From contig JAPTYO010000008.1 of assembly GCA_036873135.1 (NCBI GenBank), positions 1,922,001 to 1,986,000 of the forward strand: a DNA stretch of 64,000 nt, written 5' to 3'. The notes below the pieces were generated by a model that saw only the letters and a list, made by a program, of their open reading frames with translations, did not search any database and was not told the origin of the DNA. Source of the DNA: Clarkia xantiana subsp. parviflora. Its lineage: Eukaryota > Streptophyta > Magnoliopsida > Myrtales > Onagraceae. Position numbers and translations under genes: made by a program. This document shows, one piece after another, positions 11,030 to 21,800 of the stretch (positions within the stretch are counted from its first letter, which is position 1; the number at the start of each line of letters is the position of its first letter).

Positions 11030-11914
11030 TAGGGCTGACAATGGTGAGGGTACCACTAATATCATAACCATTGTGGTTATGATTTTTCGTACCATAACCA
11101 TGGTTTTTCACCGCGGATAAACAATTTAACTATAAACATTAAAACTAATACACAACACCATTTGTTTCTTTCACGGAATCCAAATTAAACATCACATTCA
11201 CTGTTTCATACACGAAATTCAAATTAATCATAATGTGAATATAGACATAATGATTAGGCATATTCATGTAATTGAATTACTCTCAGTTTTGCTAAAAATA
11301 ACTAATTAACTCAGTTATTGATGATTCATCATTTTCTTCTACATCATCAATTGACTTAAGTTTTCTTAACTTTATAGATGCAACTGTAATAATGAAAGAA
11401 AATATATAAATTAGTACACATTGACAAAATGGTACGAAAAAATTCATAAATATAGCAATTTTATAGTATAGTATAGTAGAAGTTTGGATGTGCAACGTCA
11501 TAAGTCAGTTTATAATGAAAATATTGTCTGAAGAAATATAAGTTATAATTATAAATATATACATGAGTGTTCATCCATATTCAATATTGAGTACACAATG
11601 CTCAAGATACCGAATGAATGTATGGTGGGATCTCTGGCCATAAAGAAAAGAATGGTGAGAATTGAGATCTGTGATAATTGGATTAATATTTTTTTTTGTA
11701 CAAAATTAATATATGTATAAATATTGGTAATATATATATAGCGGTGATGGTTATAACTGTGTATATTGACTTAATACCATAACCATAACCATTGTGGGTA
11801 CAAAACTCATCACCATAACCGCCCCTCACCATAATGGTGCGGTTAACCATTGCTGTAAATGGTGCGAATAACCATAGTTTTTTTTTTATTTTCACCGCAC
11901 AATTGCCAGCCTTA
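11030..11914. mobile_element. hAT-like MITE with CATAACCAT repeats
   Basis: An 885-bp element with termini TAGGGCTGACAATGG and CAATTGCCAGCCTTA. The flanking 8-mers AGTATATG and AATATATA agree at 6 of 8 positions, a decayed target duplication. Subterminal parts are dense in CATAACCAT/ATGGTTATG repeats in both orientations. There is no transposase. Short ORFs within it are not credible genes. Confidence 0.7.
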
Positions 11915-12007
11915 AATATATATCCCAACTTTGTTGAACAGTGTCTCATAGTATCAGTTAAATAAATGGTTTTATGTCTGCTTTTCACCAAATATATATA
12001 TATATAA

Positions 12008-12696
12008 GGGAAAAGTACTTTAAACATGTTAAACAACATGTTTGACCGAATATGACTTTTTGGTGCAATATTTTTTTTTTTTGTACACTTTTGTACCAAA
12101 TGTTTGAACTTTGTTGGCTTTTGGTCCATTCGTTAGTTGGACGTTAAATGTCACATGCAAGCCACGTGACCCAACTTAAACTTTTGATTATTATTATTTT
12201 TTTAAAATTTAATACATCAAATATATCTCTAACTTTTATTTTATTTAATTTAGTAAAATTGACCCAAATTGACCTAGTCGGACCTAGTCAGGCTAGGTCC
12301 GGGTAGGAATTTGACCTAATTGGTTAGGTCCCAATTGACTCAAGGTCGGACATAGCCCTGAGTTAGGTCAGACTAGGTAAATTGGATTCATGGTTTAAGG
12401 TCTAAATTAATAAAAGTTAGGAAAGTATGTGAGGGACTTAATTGAACAAAATAAAATTCAATTTGGTTTAAGGTCTAAACTAATAAAATAAAAGTTAGGA
12501 AAGTATGTGAGGGACTAAATTGAACAAAATCAAAAGTTTAGGATGGGTCACGTGACTTGTACGTGCCATTTAATAGCCAAAACTAATGGTCAACTAACTA
12601 ATGGATCAACAACAACCAAAGTCAAACTTTTAGTACCAAAAGTTTTTTTTAAAAAAAATACATCTTATACATGTTGTATAAAAAGTACATTTAACC
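12008..12696. mobile_element. Non-autonomous inverted-repeat element, family B copy 1
   Basis: Long imperfect terminal inverted repeats carry ACATGTTTGACCGAATATGA on the left and a matching right end finishing TTTAACCC. Subterminal segments GTTAGTTGGACGTTAAATG and CACGTGACTTG recur inverted. The centre has repeated GACCTAGTC/GACTAGGTC words. No coding capacity is seen. A second copy occupies the GNL1 intron (20059-20794). Confidence 0.7.
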
Positions 12697-13029
12697 CTAA
12701 ATATGATGAAGAACATAAATAACATGATGAACAGTGAATTAAAAAAAAGCATTTTGTAAATTTTAGCTTAAGAAAACCAAACTGTCACATCTCTTTACCA
12801 ATATAAAAAGAAAGAGCTGTCCTCACCCCTAATGGGTGCCTTTTATCCAAGGGGTTTCACTTTTAATATTAACCGGATTAGACTGCACGGCTTGGGATTC
12901 ATATATGGGTAAACCGGAGTAGGCCGGAAAAGTTCAGCAAACCGCCACACTAAATACGAAGCGGCGGTTGGCAAAAACAAAACAACAACAAAGAGACAGC
13001 TCCTATTTCTGACAGAAGACAGCACAAGA

Positions 13030-14347
13030 ATAGAAAAGAAGATCACGTCCGTTGTCGCTCGCCCGCCCGCCTACAGACTTTTTGTTCTAATAGCATGTCG
13101 CTGGTCTGCCGCTCAGGCCCCACCCGGCGCTGCAGAGTTGTCCACTGCTGGTTCCCTTCGCCCGTCGTCCATCCGCCGTTGATTCGATTAAATTGCTGCT
13201 TATGTTCGTTCGCTTCTGTTAGCCTGGTCCGCTCCTTCAGTCTGCCCAATTCTGTTTGTCCCAATTTCAGATTTTCTATACTCAATTTGCTCTCCCAAAA
13301 GTCTCGTAGCACCACAGAACTGTTTATCATGGCTATTCAAACTTATTCTTTCTTTAAGGTGAGTACTTGGTAAGCATACTGGCAGACCTTATTTTCCATT
13401 TTGCTGTTATTGTAATTTATATTGTGGCATTCTAACATATTCATCTTCTATATTGTATGTTTGTGTTTATGCTTTACGGTTAAAAAGAGATAAATAACTT
13501 TTTTTTAACAAGATGTGAAGTAGCTTTAGAGGATAAAATATTATGAGTAACAAAATTTCGGTAAGATTTCCTAATGGAGACCAGTTTTACTAAAAGTGAT
13601 TCTCTCGATTAGTTGAGAACTTAGTCTTAACGAACACCTTCTTTTTAATTGGGTTGGTTTTGATGGAGGTGAGTGTATAAATTCCATATTTTGCAGCAGT
13701 ATATGCCTGTCAAAGAATCCTAAAGACTCGATCATAGTTTGCAAGGATATGGTCACTGATCTTTCCATGTTCCGACTTCTTGTATGCGGTTGCAATACCA
13801 GTTATGTTGTTGATGTGCGGATTTCTAATGCAATGTCTCATTTTTCTCCGATCAGGACGTCATTGGTGGCTCTTTCTTATGATCAATGGTGCTCATGGTA
13901 TATCTATCTGGCTCAAGCTCACTTTTCATGCCTGGTTGGTCAATTTGTATCCATCAAAACTTAGGATTTTATTTTTTAAAATTGTTATAGTTAGTCTAGA
14001 TTCCATGGAAATCTTATGATGTCATCATATATCATTGAAGGTTCTGTTCTGAGGCCATTTTGTTCATTCAACCACTACAATCAGCTCTTGACAGTAAGTA
14101 AGTATCAAAACACGGTCTTTAGGTATGCTTATGGTGTTGTTTCCTTAATCAGGGACCTTATATCATTCTCATTCACTAAATCATTATCAGATGTAGTTGT
14201 GCAGCTTAACCATCTTATTATGGAAGTGAAGGCTCATACGCCTCTGCTACTTCTACATGGAGAAGTGACTGAAATCCATCCCTTGGATTATCTTAAGTTG
14301 ATGGAAACGCCAAAGAGTAGCATAATTTTTTATTCTGATGGTGTCAG
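13030..14347 (+). other. Unidentified spliced-looking locus
   Basis: I do not recognise this locus. Coding-like pieces on the plus strand are: ATG at 13329 reading MAIQTYSFFK and then a good donor GTGAGT at 13359; a stretch at about 13697-13860; a segment ending at 14093 before GTAAGT; and 14123-14347, bounded by AG and GTATGA. The last encodes LNHLIMEVKAHTPLLLLHG and TEIHPLDYLKLMETPKSS, a composition typical of real protein. No complete reading frame could be assembled and no stop-containing last exon was found. It may be a decayed gene, a gene fragment or a gene with exons I missed. DNA at 13030-13330 is CT-rich like a 5' leader. Confidence 0.35.
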
Positions 14348-14675
14348 GTATGATTTATTTCACTAGCTCTTTACCACCAACACTTGCTATAGATGATGCT
14401 GATGTTTCTTTCCAATGCTAATTATTTATCTTGGAAATGATTTATTTCTTTTAACATATATCTTATACTAATTACCATGAATTCTACTTCTTTTTTTTTT
14501 CTTTCTACTGTTTACTTCTTAACAAGAATTTTTCCTTAACAAGTGCATAGGAGGCCACTTAACAAAAATGCACTACCTATGAATGAGAAACATATCACCG
14601 ATACACATGTAAATTCTCTTACTGTATGATACAAAAGTTAAGATAGCCATCACTTACATATTTAATAATAAAAAA

Positions 14676-15195
14676 GGGTTAATAATCTATAAAATATCTG
14701 AATTTTGACCCATGTTAGCCGGAGAGGTCTAAGTTTTCAAAAGTTAATTTGAAAGGTCTGAATTTTCAATTTTGTTAAACTTTGGTTTCCGTCCATTTTT
14801 AGGGTTAAATTTAACAAAATTGTGTGAAATGACACTTTTACCCATTTTAATATTATTTTTATTTAATACCTTATTTGAGAAATTGTGAAATGACAAAATT
14901 ACCCCTGAAGTCAAATTTAGAAGAATGTTTTTTTTTTTGCTTTAAGGGACATTTTCATATTTTCAGGTCAAGCATGTGAGGGTCACACTTTGTTCGGAGG
15001 GCATTTTTGGGATTTAAGTTTATTTTCGATTACATGCTAAGCATGTGATCAAATTCCGTCAGTTTTAACGGCAAAAATTGACGGAGACCTATTATATCAA
15101 CAAAGTTGAAAATTCAGACCCTCCAATCTTTTGAAAATTCAGAAACCTCTGGTTAACATAGGTCAAAATTCATACCTTCCATAGGTTATTAACCC
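14676..15195. mobile_element. MULE-type MITE, inverted copy 2
   Basis: A 520-bp element in the opposite orientation to the copy at 2389-2883. Its ends are GGGTTAATAATCTAT and CATAGGTTATTAACCC. Internal phrases (TGTGAAATGACACTTTTACC, GTCAAGCATGTGAGG) are the reverse complement of copy 1. The flanks are A- and T-rich and no exact 9-bp duplication remains. Confidence 0.8.
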
Positions 15196-16229
15196 TAATT
15201 TTTTTTTTTGCCATTCTTCTTGTAGCTCTGTTGTCAAAACTTTTCTATACTCTACTACATGCTCCAATGGGGTTTCTTAAAATACTGTTTCCTCAACTCC
15301 ATACCATCTTGGTATTGTAACGTTAGTAGTTGCCTCATGCTTGCATTTATGGCTTGCATTTCCCTTTGTTTAGAACATTATCTTTTATTGTAAGATAGAA
15401 TGCTTGATTTCTATTTATTTGTGAACAACTGAGGGTCGACATTCTGTTTCATGTTATGTCGCTCTACTTGTGACATATGAAGCACATTTTCTGTTTGAGC
15501 TTAGGTAATGATGGTTTTATATGTAACAATATTATACAGTCTAAATTAATGAGTACATATTCAAACTTTGAATGTTAATTGAAGCTACCTTCTTTATTTC
15601 CACCGTCTTTACCCTTCTCCGATGCTATGAAGGTTCCATCTTACTTGAAGGACTGGAGTTCATACCCTGATAATTGATAAGATTTGAGGAATGGCATTCT
15701 TTGGAGTTGTATTGTATACTCATCTTTGTCTCATTTATTCTGCCATTGATATCCACCCATTGACCAAATTGAGCTTCTCTAGGGTTGCCACAATTCTCTT
15801 GCAGATGCATCATCACCAATTGGTCTCAACCCCATCTTTGAGACTTGGATTGTCTGATCTCAAAGAGAGACTAAACAAAAAAGTCAATGATTGAAAAGAC
15901 ACCGTCAATTTCAATCTTGCAGCAATTTACCATGTAGTAAATAGATGAAATTATATTTTATTATACTATACTATTATAAATGGATAAAACGGTTGAGATT
16001 TTCCTTATCTTCATCTATCTATATTAGTAAAACTTTTACTATGTATAACAGTTTCTCGTCAGAGTGTCAAGGAACATCTTGAGGTTGATGCTTCACATAT
16101 GCTGAAATCAAGGACCAACTGCTTATCAGCTTCTTCGAAATCTATATAGGGAGAAAGGCTCTATGTAACATTTAATATACTCATCACAATTATATTTTAA
16201 CTTTTCTTGTAGCATATAAGTAAGTCTTT
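15196..16229. other. Non-coding DNA left of Helitron end
   Basis: AT-rich sequence without a convincing gene. Short frames at about 15625-15894 on both strands have no recognisable motif. Part of this region (from about 15970 or 16010) is probably the body of the Helitron whose 3' end is at 16267. Confidence 0.35.
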
Positions 16230-16267
16230 AGAATATGCGCGTGCAAATGCACGCGCGAAACAACTAG
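16230..16267 (+). mobile_element. Helitron 3' terminus
   Basis: A perfect GC hairpin GCGCGTGCA...TGCACGCGC is followed after a few bases by CTAG and then T. This is the structure of a plant Helitron 3' end (hairpin, CTRR, insertion before T). The 5' TC end is ambiguous: ATCTATCTATATTAGTAAAAC-like sequence at about 16012 is one candidate. No Rep/helicase is encoded, so this would be a short non-autonomous copy. Confidence 0.6.
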
Positions 16268-16284
16268 TATATATATATATATGA

Positions 16285-16436
16285 ATGTTGTGATAAACAT
16301 TCCGACCCTGGTGTCAGAAAAAGTTCCGACAATCACCTAGTGGCATGCTATGTAATTATAATTAACTTTAAAATCAATTATACATACAGAGACAGTCGGA
16401 TTTTTGTCGGAATGCTGTTTTAATGTTTATCATTTC
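16285..16436. repeat. Small inverted repeat
   Basis: GTGATAAACATTCCGAC on the left pairs with GTCGGAATGCTG...TGTTTATCA on the right, giving a foldback of about 150 bp with AT microsatellites on both sides. It is probably a tiny MITE; no target duplication could be assigned because the flanks are TA repeats. Confidence 0.5.
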
Positions 16437-16467
<31 letters not shown>

Positions 16468-16697
16468 AGTACATATATGTATTTAATTTCAGTCCAACTA
16501 TCACTATGTATTTCAGTGGATTTTGTAGCAATCTACAATCTACTGCTTATGGGACCAACAAATTTTGTGTCTTTTTCCTCGTCATATGTTGCTTCTACAA
16601 TGGATAAGTGACATGATGATTTATCATTGCAACCATAATTGCATGGTTTGCGTCTCCATCAATGAGCCTATTTGTGAAGGAATCATTCACATTTAAG

Positions 16698-17548
16698 TAG
16701 GCCTATCAATTTTGGACTTAACCAAAACGAATCTGAAATTGATTCTGATTCGGATCGGGTTTGGATTCTAAATTTGAGTATTCGGGTTAGTTTAAGGTTG
16801 ACCTGAATTTAACCCGTGAAAAAATTGGTCTGTGGGTCCTAAACTCCTAATATTGAATCCAAACTCGACCCGTCAGACCCATATATAATTAAATTATAAA
16901 TATTAATATATAAAATATATATAATAATACAATATTAAAAAACAAAAGTAAAATCAGACAAATAATAAAGTAGAAACCTAACGTCATCACTTTATGTTTT
17001 CTCCCATTTAGTCTTATTTTTCTCAATTTCAAAGGTTCAGTCGGCCCTTAGACATAATCACAACTAAACTCGTCGAATCACAGAACTCTCGCACGGGCAC
17101 GACTCACAGTAAGAGGAGATAGCAAAATAAAAATTTCAACCGCGTTCGACTCTTAGTCACTCAGAAAAAATCATCCATTATAATTCCTGAATCGTATATT
17201 CTAATTTCCGACCTGAACCGACGACTCTTATTGACAATTGGATTCTTCACGGCAGGGATAGAATTATTGACAAAGGCATGGAGATGGAGTTATTTTAGGG
17301 TGGAGAAAGAGAAGGGTTTGGAAACGAAAATGGAACAGGATGGAATGTGAGGAGCAGCAGCAAACATCGGTCAACGACATATGAGAAACATATGAATTTA
17401 TTGACGGATTACGAGTTGACCCAGTAACCTGCTAGGTCGGGTTCGGATTATGAGGTTTGACCTGTAATGAATTTCAGATCGGATTCGGGTTGACTGCACA
17501 TTAACCCACGGGTTTAAGATTACATGTTCGACCCGGTTTAACGGCCTA
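16698..17548. mobile_element. hAT-type MITE with 8-bp duplication
   Basis: An 851-bp element with short termini TAGGCC/GGCCTA and a perfect 8-bp target duplication CATTTAAG at 16690-16697 and 17549-17556. The ends are rich in GGTCGGGTTCGG/GACCCG words, like the elements at 748 and 34967. The interior is AT-rich and non-coding. Confidence 0.85.
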
Positions 17549-17639
17549 CATTTAAGGGACTTTTTAACATAACGGAATATCTCGGATGACTAATTAATAA
17601 TTTGGCCTTCTTCCTAGCTTTGCTTGTCTATGACTAAAG

Positions 17640-18885
17640 AGTACGACTTCACAATATCTCTCCCTCTCTGCGCGAATCTCAATTCTGGGATCATTTCATG
17701 GTAAGCCCCATTGCTGTCCGGATCTACCCACGTTCATCGTCTACAACTTTTGCTCAATACTTAAATTTTACGTTTCTGCATCCTTTCTCCAGATCTCAGA
17801 TGTCTTCGCCTTTCCGTTGCCTTCGCTGAAGAACTGAAAGCATATTGCCGTCACCGAATCGGCCGTAGCCACCGTTGGGGCGTCGACTGGGTCAAGAAAC
17901 TTGCGTGCTCTGGTGAATTTTCCTTCCTGAATTATTGCTCTCTAGACACTCGAGTATATAGTGATCCGGTGCTTGCACCAGCTCTGTTTTCTGATTCAGT
18001 TAATCTTGCTAGCCTGAATCTAGTATCTTATCCTTCGCAATGAATCAGGGCTTAGTTTATTTTCCCTGGAATGTTTTTATTCCATCAGATTTTTGTTGTG
18101 TCAATTCTGCATTATGTACCGAATTTTCTTCTTCTTTTTGCTATGCTTGAGTTGATTATGAGATAAATGGCTTAATTTATCTTCTAAAACCGTATATTTG
18201 AATTTTGATGCTCCATAGGATTTACTATTTCTGATCACATAAGCACACCATATATTCTTGATGTGCAAAAATATTTTGTAGATGTAGTCGTGGCAGGAGT
18301 GTCAATTTTGTTAAGGGCATTCTCTGATATCATAGCCATATGAAATTTTTCTTACTTCTTAGTGTTTTCGCTGATTTAATAGGGCACATACTTTTGTTGA
18401 AATTGCAAAAGGTTATTTATGATGTTAAATTTATCATCTCTTCCAGTTGTCTCTCCTCCTGTGAAGATATCGGTTTAATTCCCGCCGAACACTATTCTTA
18501 CAACATTGCCTCCTGCAACATTTTAGTTATGGCTACAGTCTTCTGAAATGCTGTGAATCTTACACTTGTTTGGTATGATCGGACTTTGGGCAATGGATAA
18601 GTGAAAGAAATGATGTTACTTGAGGGAAGCTCCTTGTGAGTGGCTAATTTGTGTGCATGTGTTGAGGAGTGAGCAAGTGTCTGCAGATCATCATGTAAGA
18701 AAGCGCATTTGAACAACCTTGTCTTATTGGGTGGGCTTTGATCTATGTGCAATAAATCTTGTCTGCTTTTGCCTGTTTCTGTAGTAGTACTAATTAGTTG
18801 CTTTTACCTTTGTTTAGGTTTTAACCAGGTTGATTAGCTCCTTCTATATGATTTATTCTGCTCTAAGAAGAGGATAGATTCACAC
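17640..18885 (+). promoter_or_regulatory. GNL1 upstream and 5' leader, similar to BUB3.3 leader
   Basis: A CT-rich patch at about 17655-17700, followed by GTAAGC at 17701, looks like an untranslated first exon and donor. From about 17826 to 18345 the DNA aligns by eye with 7490-7910 upstream of BUB3.3; shared words include GAACTGAAAGCAT, AATCTxGCTAGxCTGAATC and ATCATAGCCATAT. The similarity stops before the BUB3.3 start codon, so no BUB3 coding sequence is present here. Short frames in this region are not credible genes. Confidence 0.5.
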
Positions 18886-21800
18886 ATGGGGCACCCAAAG
18901 ATGCCTTCGGGAGCCGATACAGTTAATCACCACCCTGGGAATTGTGTCTCCATGTCTTCTACCAAAGATACTGCTTTGGCCTGCATTATTAATTCAGAAG
19001 TAGGTGCTGTCTTGGCAGTGATGAGGAGAAATGTTAGATGGGCTGACCATTATTTGGCTAGTAATGACCAGAGAGAACACCCTCTGATCCAATCTCTGAT
19101 GACACTACGGAGGCAGCTCTTTTCATGGCATCATCGGTGGCGTGAGATTGACCCCTGCATATATCTTGAGCCTTTTCTGGATATTATTCAATCCGGTGAA
19201 ACCAGTGCTCCTATCACTGGTGTTGCGTTGTCATCTGTATACAAGGTCTTGATTCTTGATATGATTGACGAGGGCACTCTCAATGCTCAAAATGCTATGC
19301 AGTTGGTAGTTGATGCTGTAACTAGCTGTCGCTTTGAGGTCACTGATCCTGCATCCGAAGAAGTGGTGCTGATGAAAATACTTCAGGTTCTGCTAGCTTG
19401 TATGAAGTGTAAAGGATCAGTGTTGCTGAGTAACAAGCATGTCTTCACTGTAATAAATACTTGTTTCAGTATAGTCCATCAAGCTGGTAGTAAAGGTGAA
19501 TTGCTGCAAAGGATTGCTCGGAACACAATGCATGAACTTGTCAGGAGTATCTTCGCGCACCTCCAAGACTTGGATAAAGCAATGAAACATGAGGTACTTT
19601 TGAACTCTTAAATTCAAGCATTCGGTGCTTTTTTGGAAGGAAATGCAGCTAAAGATGACAAAATATATCACAGTACATCCCAGTCTTATTTTCCTTTTGA
19701 TTGACTAAGGGAACAATTACAAAACTTTTAAATGGATTTGTGCATAATACAAATGGTTTTACATGGGTGTTTTAGTCTTCTAGTGAGTTTCACTTTTAAG
19801 TATTTCTTCTATCAAATTATTTCTGCTCATTTATATGAAATTTTGGTTGTTGGAACTTGGAAATCAGTAGATGATTATTTATTAATATATTGCAATTGAT
19901 GTGGTTAGCTTTTTTTTTTAATCAACCTAAGTTTCTTAAGGTTGAGGAGTTGTTAAAGCCTTAAAGTTATTTACTGATAAAGATTTGGGGCATAAGGGGG
20001 ATAGAGAGACAGGGCAACAGTTTTAGAAAAAAATGCATTTGGTATTAGTTTTTAGAAAGAGTTAAAGTTACTTTTCACATCACATGTTTGACCGAATGTG
20101 ACTTTTAGTACTTGATGTTTGGTTTTGTATATTTTTGGTGTCAAACGTTTTAAAAAATGTGGCTTTTGGTGCATCCGTTAGTTGGCCGTTAGTTTTGGCT
20201 ATTAAATGACATGTGCAAGTCACGTGACCGACTCTAAACTTATGATTTTGTTCAATTTAGTCTCTTAAATATATTCCTAACTTTTATTTTGTTTAATTAA
20301 GTCCTAAAACTTCAAAATCAAACCTAATTGAACCAATCAAACCCAATTGACCTAGTTAGACCTAGCCTAGTCTTAGCTCCGACCTTGGGTCGGGTTCGCC
20401 GGACACAGTGTCGGACCTAGCCCTAGGGCTAGGTCTGACCCTGGGTCGGAGTCGCCAGACCCAGCCAACCCTGACCTTGGGTCGGACCTAGACCTATGCT
20501 AGGTCCGACTTGGTCAACTGGGTTCGATTGGTCAATTGGTTTCGATTTTGAAGTTTTAGAACTAAAATAAACAAAATAAAAGCTAGAAATATATTTGAGA
20601 GACTAAATTGAAAAAAATCAAAAGTTTAGGGTCTGTTACGTGACTTGCACATGTCATTTAACGGCCAACTAATGGATGTACCAAATACCACATTTTTTCA
20701 AACGTTTGGTACAAAAAAAATATACAAAACCAATCATACAGTACTAAAAGCCACATTCAGTCAAATATGTGGTGTGAAAAATACCTTTTAACCCTTTTAA
20801 AAAACAGATTATGCAAATTGCAACATTTTTCTCATGAATTATTTTCACTTTTATGATTGAAGTCTTTGGTTCTTGTTAGGCAGTTGGAGTACACACTGAA
20901 ATTGGTCATGAAGGGGAATTGCCAAGCAATGGCCTGTCATCCTCCGGAAATGGCGATTCCACTACTGAGGCCGGTGACAGAAATGACGCTATTTCGAGTC
21001 AGCTCCCTATTGAGAGGGATCAATATGGAATCCCGTGCATGGTTGACATACTGCACTTATTCGCTTCTTTGTTGAATGCTGTCGAGCATATTGGAATGGG
21101 TCCAGGAGCAAATTCCATTGCATTTGATGAAGACGTACCTATGTTCGCATTGGGTTTGATTAATTCGGCCGTAGAACTAGGCGGGGCATCCTTTCGGTAC
21201 CACCCCACTTTATTAAGTTTGGTCAAGGATGAGCTATTCCTTAATATTATACAGTATGGCTTGTCAATGAGTCCCCTTGTGCTTTCCATGGTCTTCAACA
21301 TTATCCTCAGTCTATATTGCCATATCGGGACCAAGATCAAGCTACAACTTGAGGCATTCTTTTCCTGTGTTATTTTAAAGCTGATGCAGGAAAATCTAGA
21401 CACTTCCTATCCGCAGCAGGAGGTTGCCTTGGAAGCGCTTGTTGATTTCTGCAGACAGAAGGGACTAATGGTGGAGATGTATGTTAATTTGGATTGTGAT
21501 TTGACTTGCAGCAATGTCTTTGAAAACGTAGTTCATGTGCTAGCAAGGAGAGCCAACCCAGAAGATGGTCCATTATCTTCAGTTCATATGCTTGCTTTGG
21601 ATGGTCTAATGGCTATCATTACAGGCATGATTGAAAGGATAGGAAATGGAGGTACGAGCTCAAGAAATGCTCTACCGAATCTTGAAGAGTACATGCCAAT
21701 TTGGAAAATCAAATGCGAGAACTACGATGATCCAGATCACTGGGTTCCCTTTCTCCAGTGGAGGAAACAGTTGAAGAAGACATTGATGATGGGAGTTGAT

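Noticed and set aside
15625..15894. Overlapping frames on both strands
   Set aside because: No recognisable domain and no splice-supported extension.
16404..16607. 67-residue frame with Tyr/Ile run
   Set aside because: It reads through a TA microsatellite; no motif.
17640..18345. BUB3.3 pseudogene upstream of GNL1
   Set aside because: Only non-coding leader DNA is shared; no WD40 coding sequence is present.
18340..18546. 68-residue frame upstream of GNL1
   Set aside because: No family resemblance, and it lies in leader/intron-like DNA; not a BUB3 remnant.
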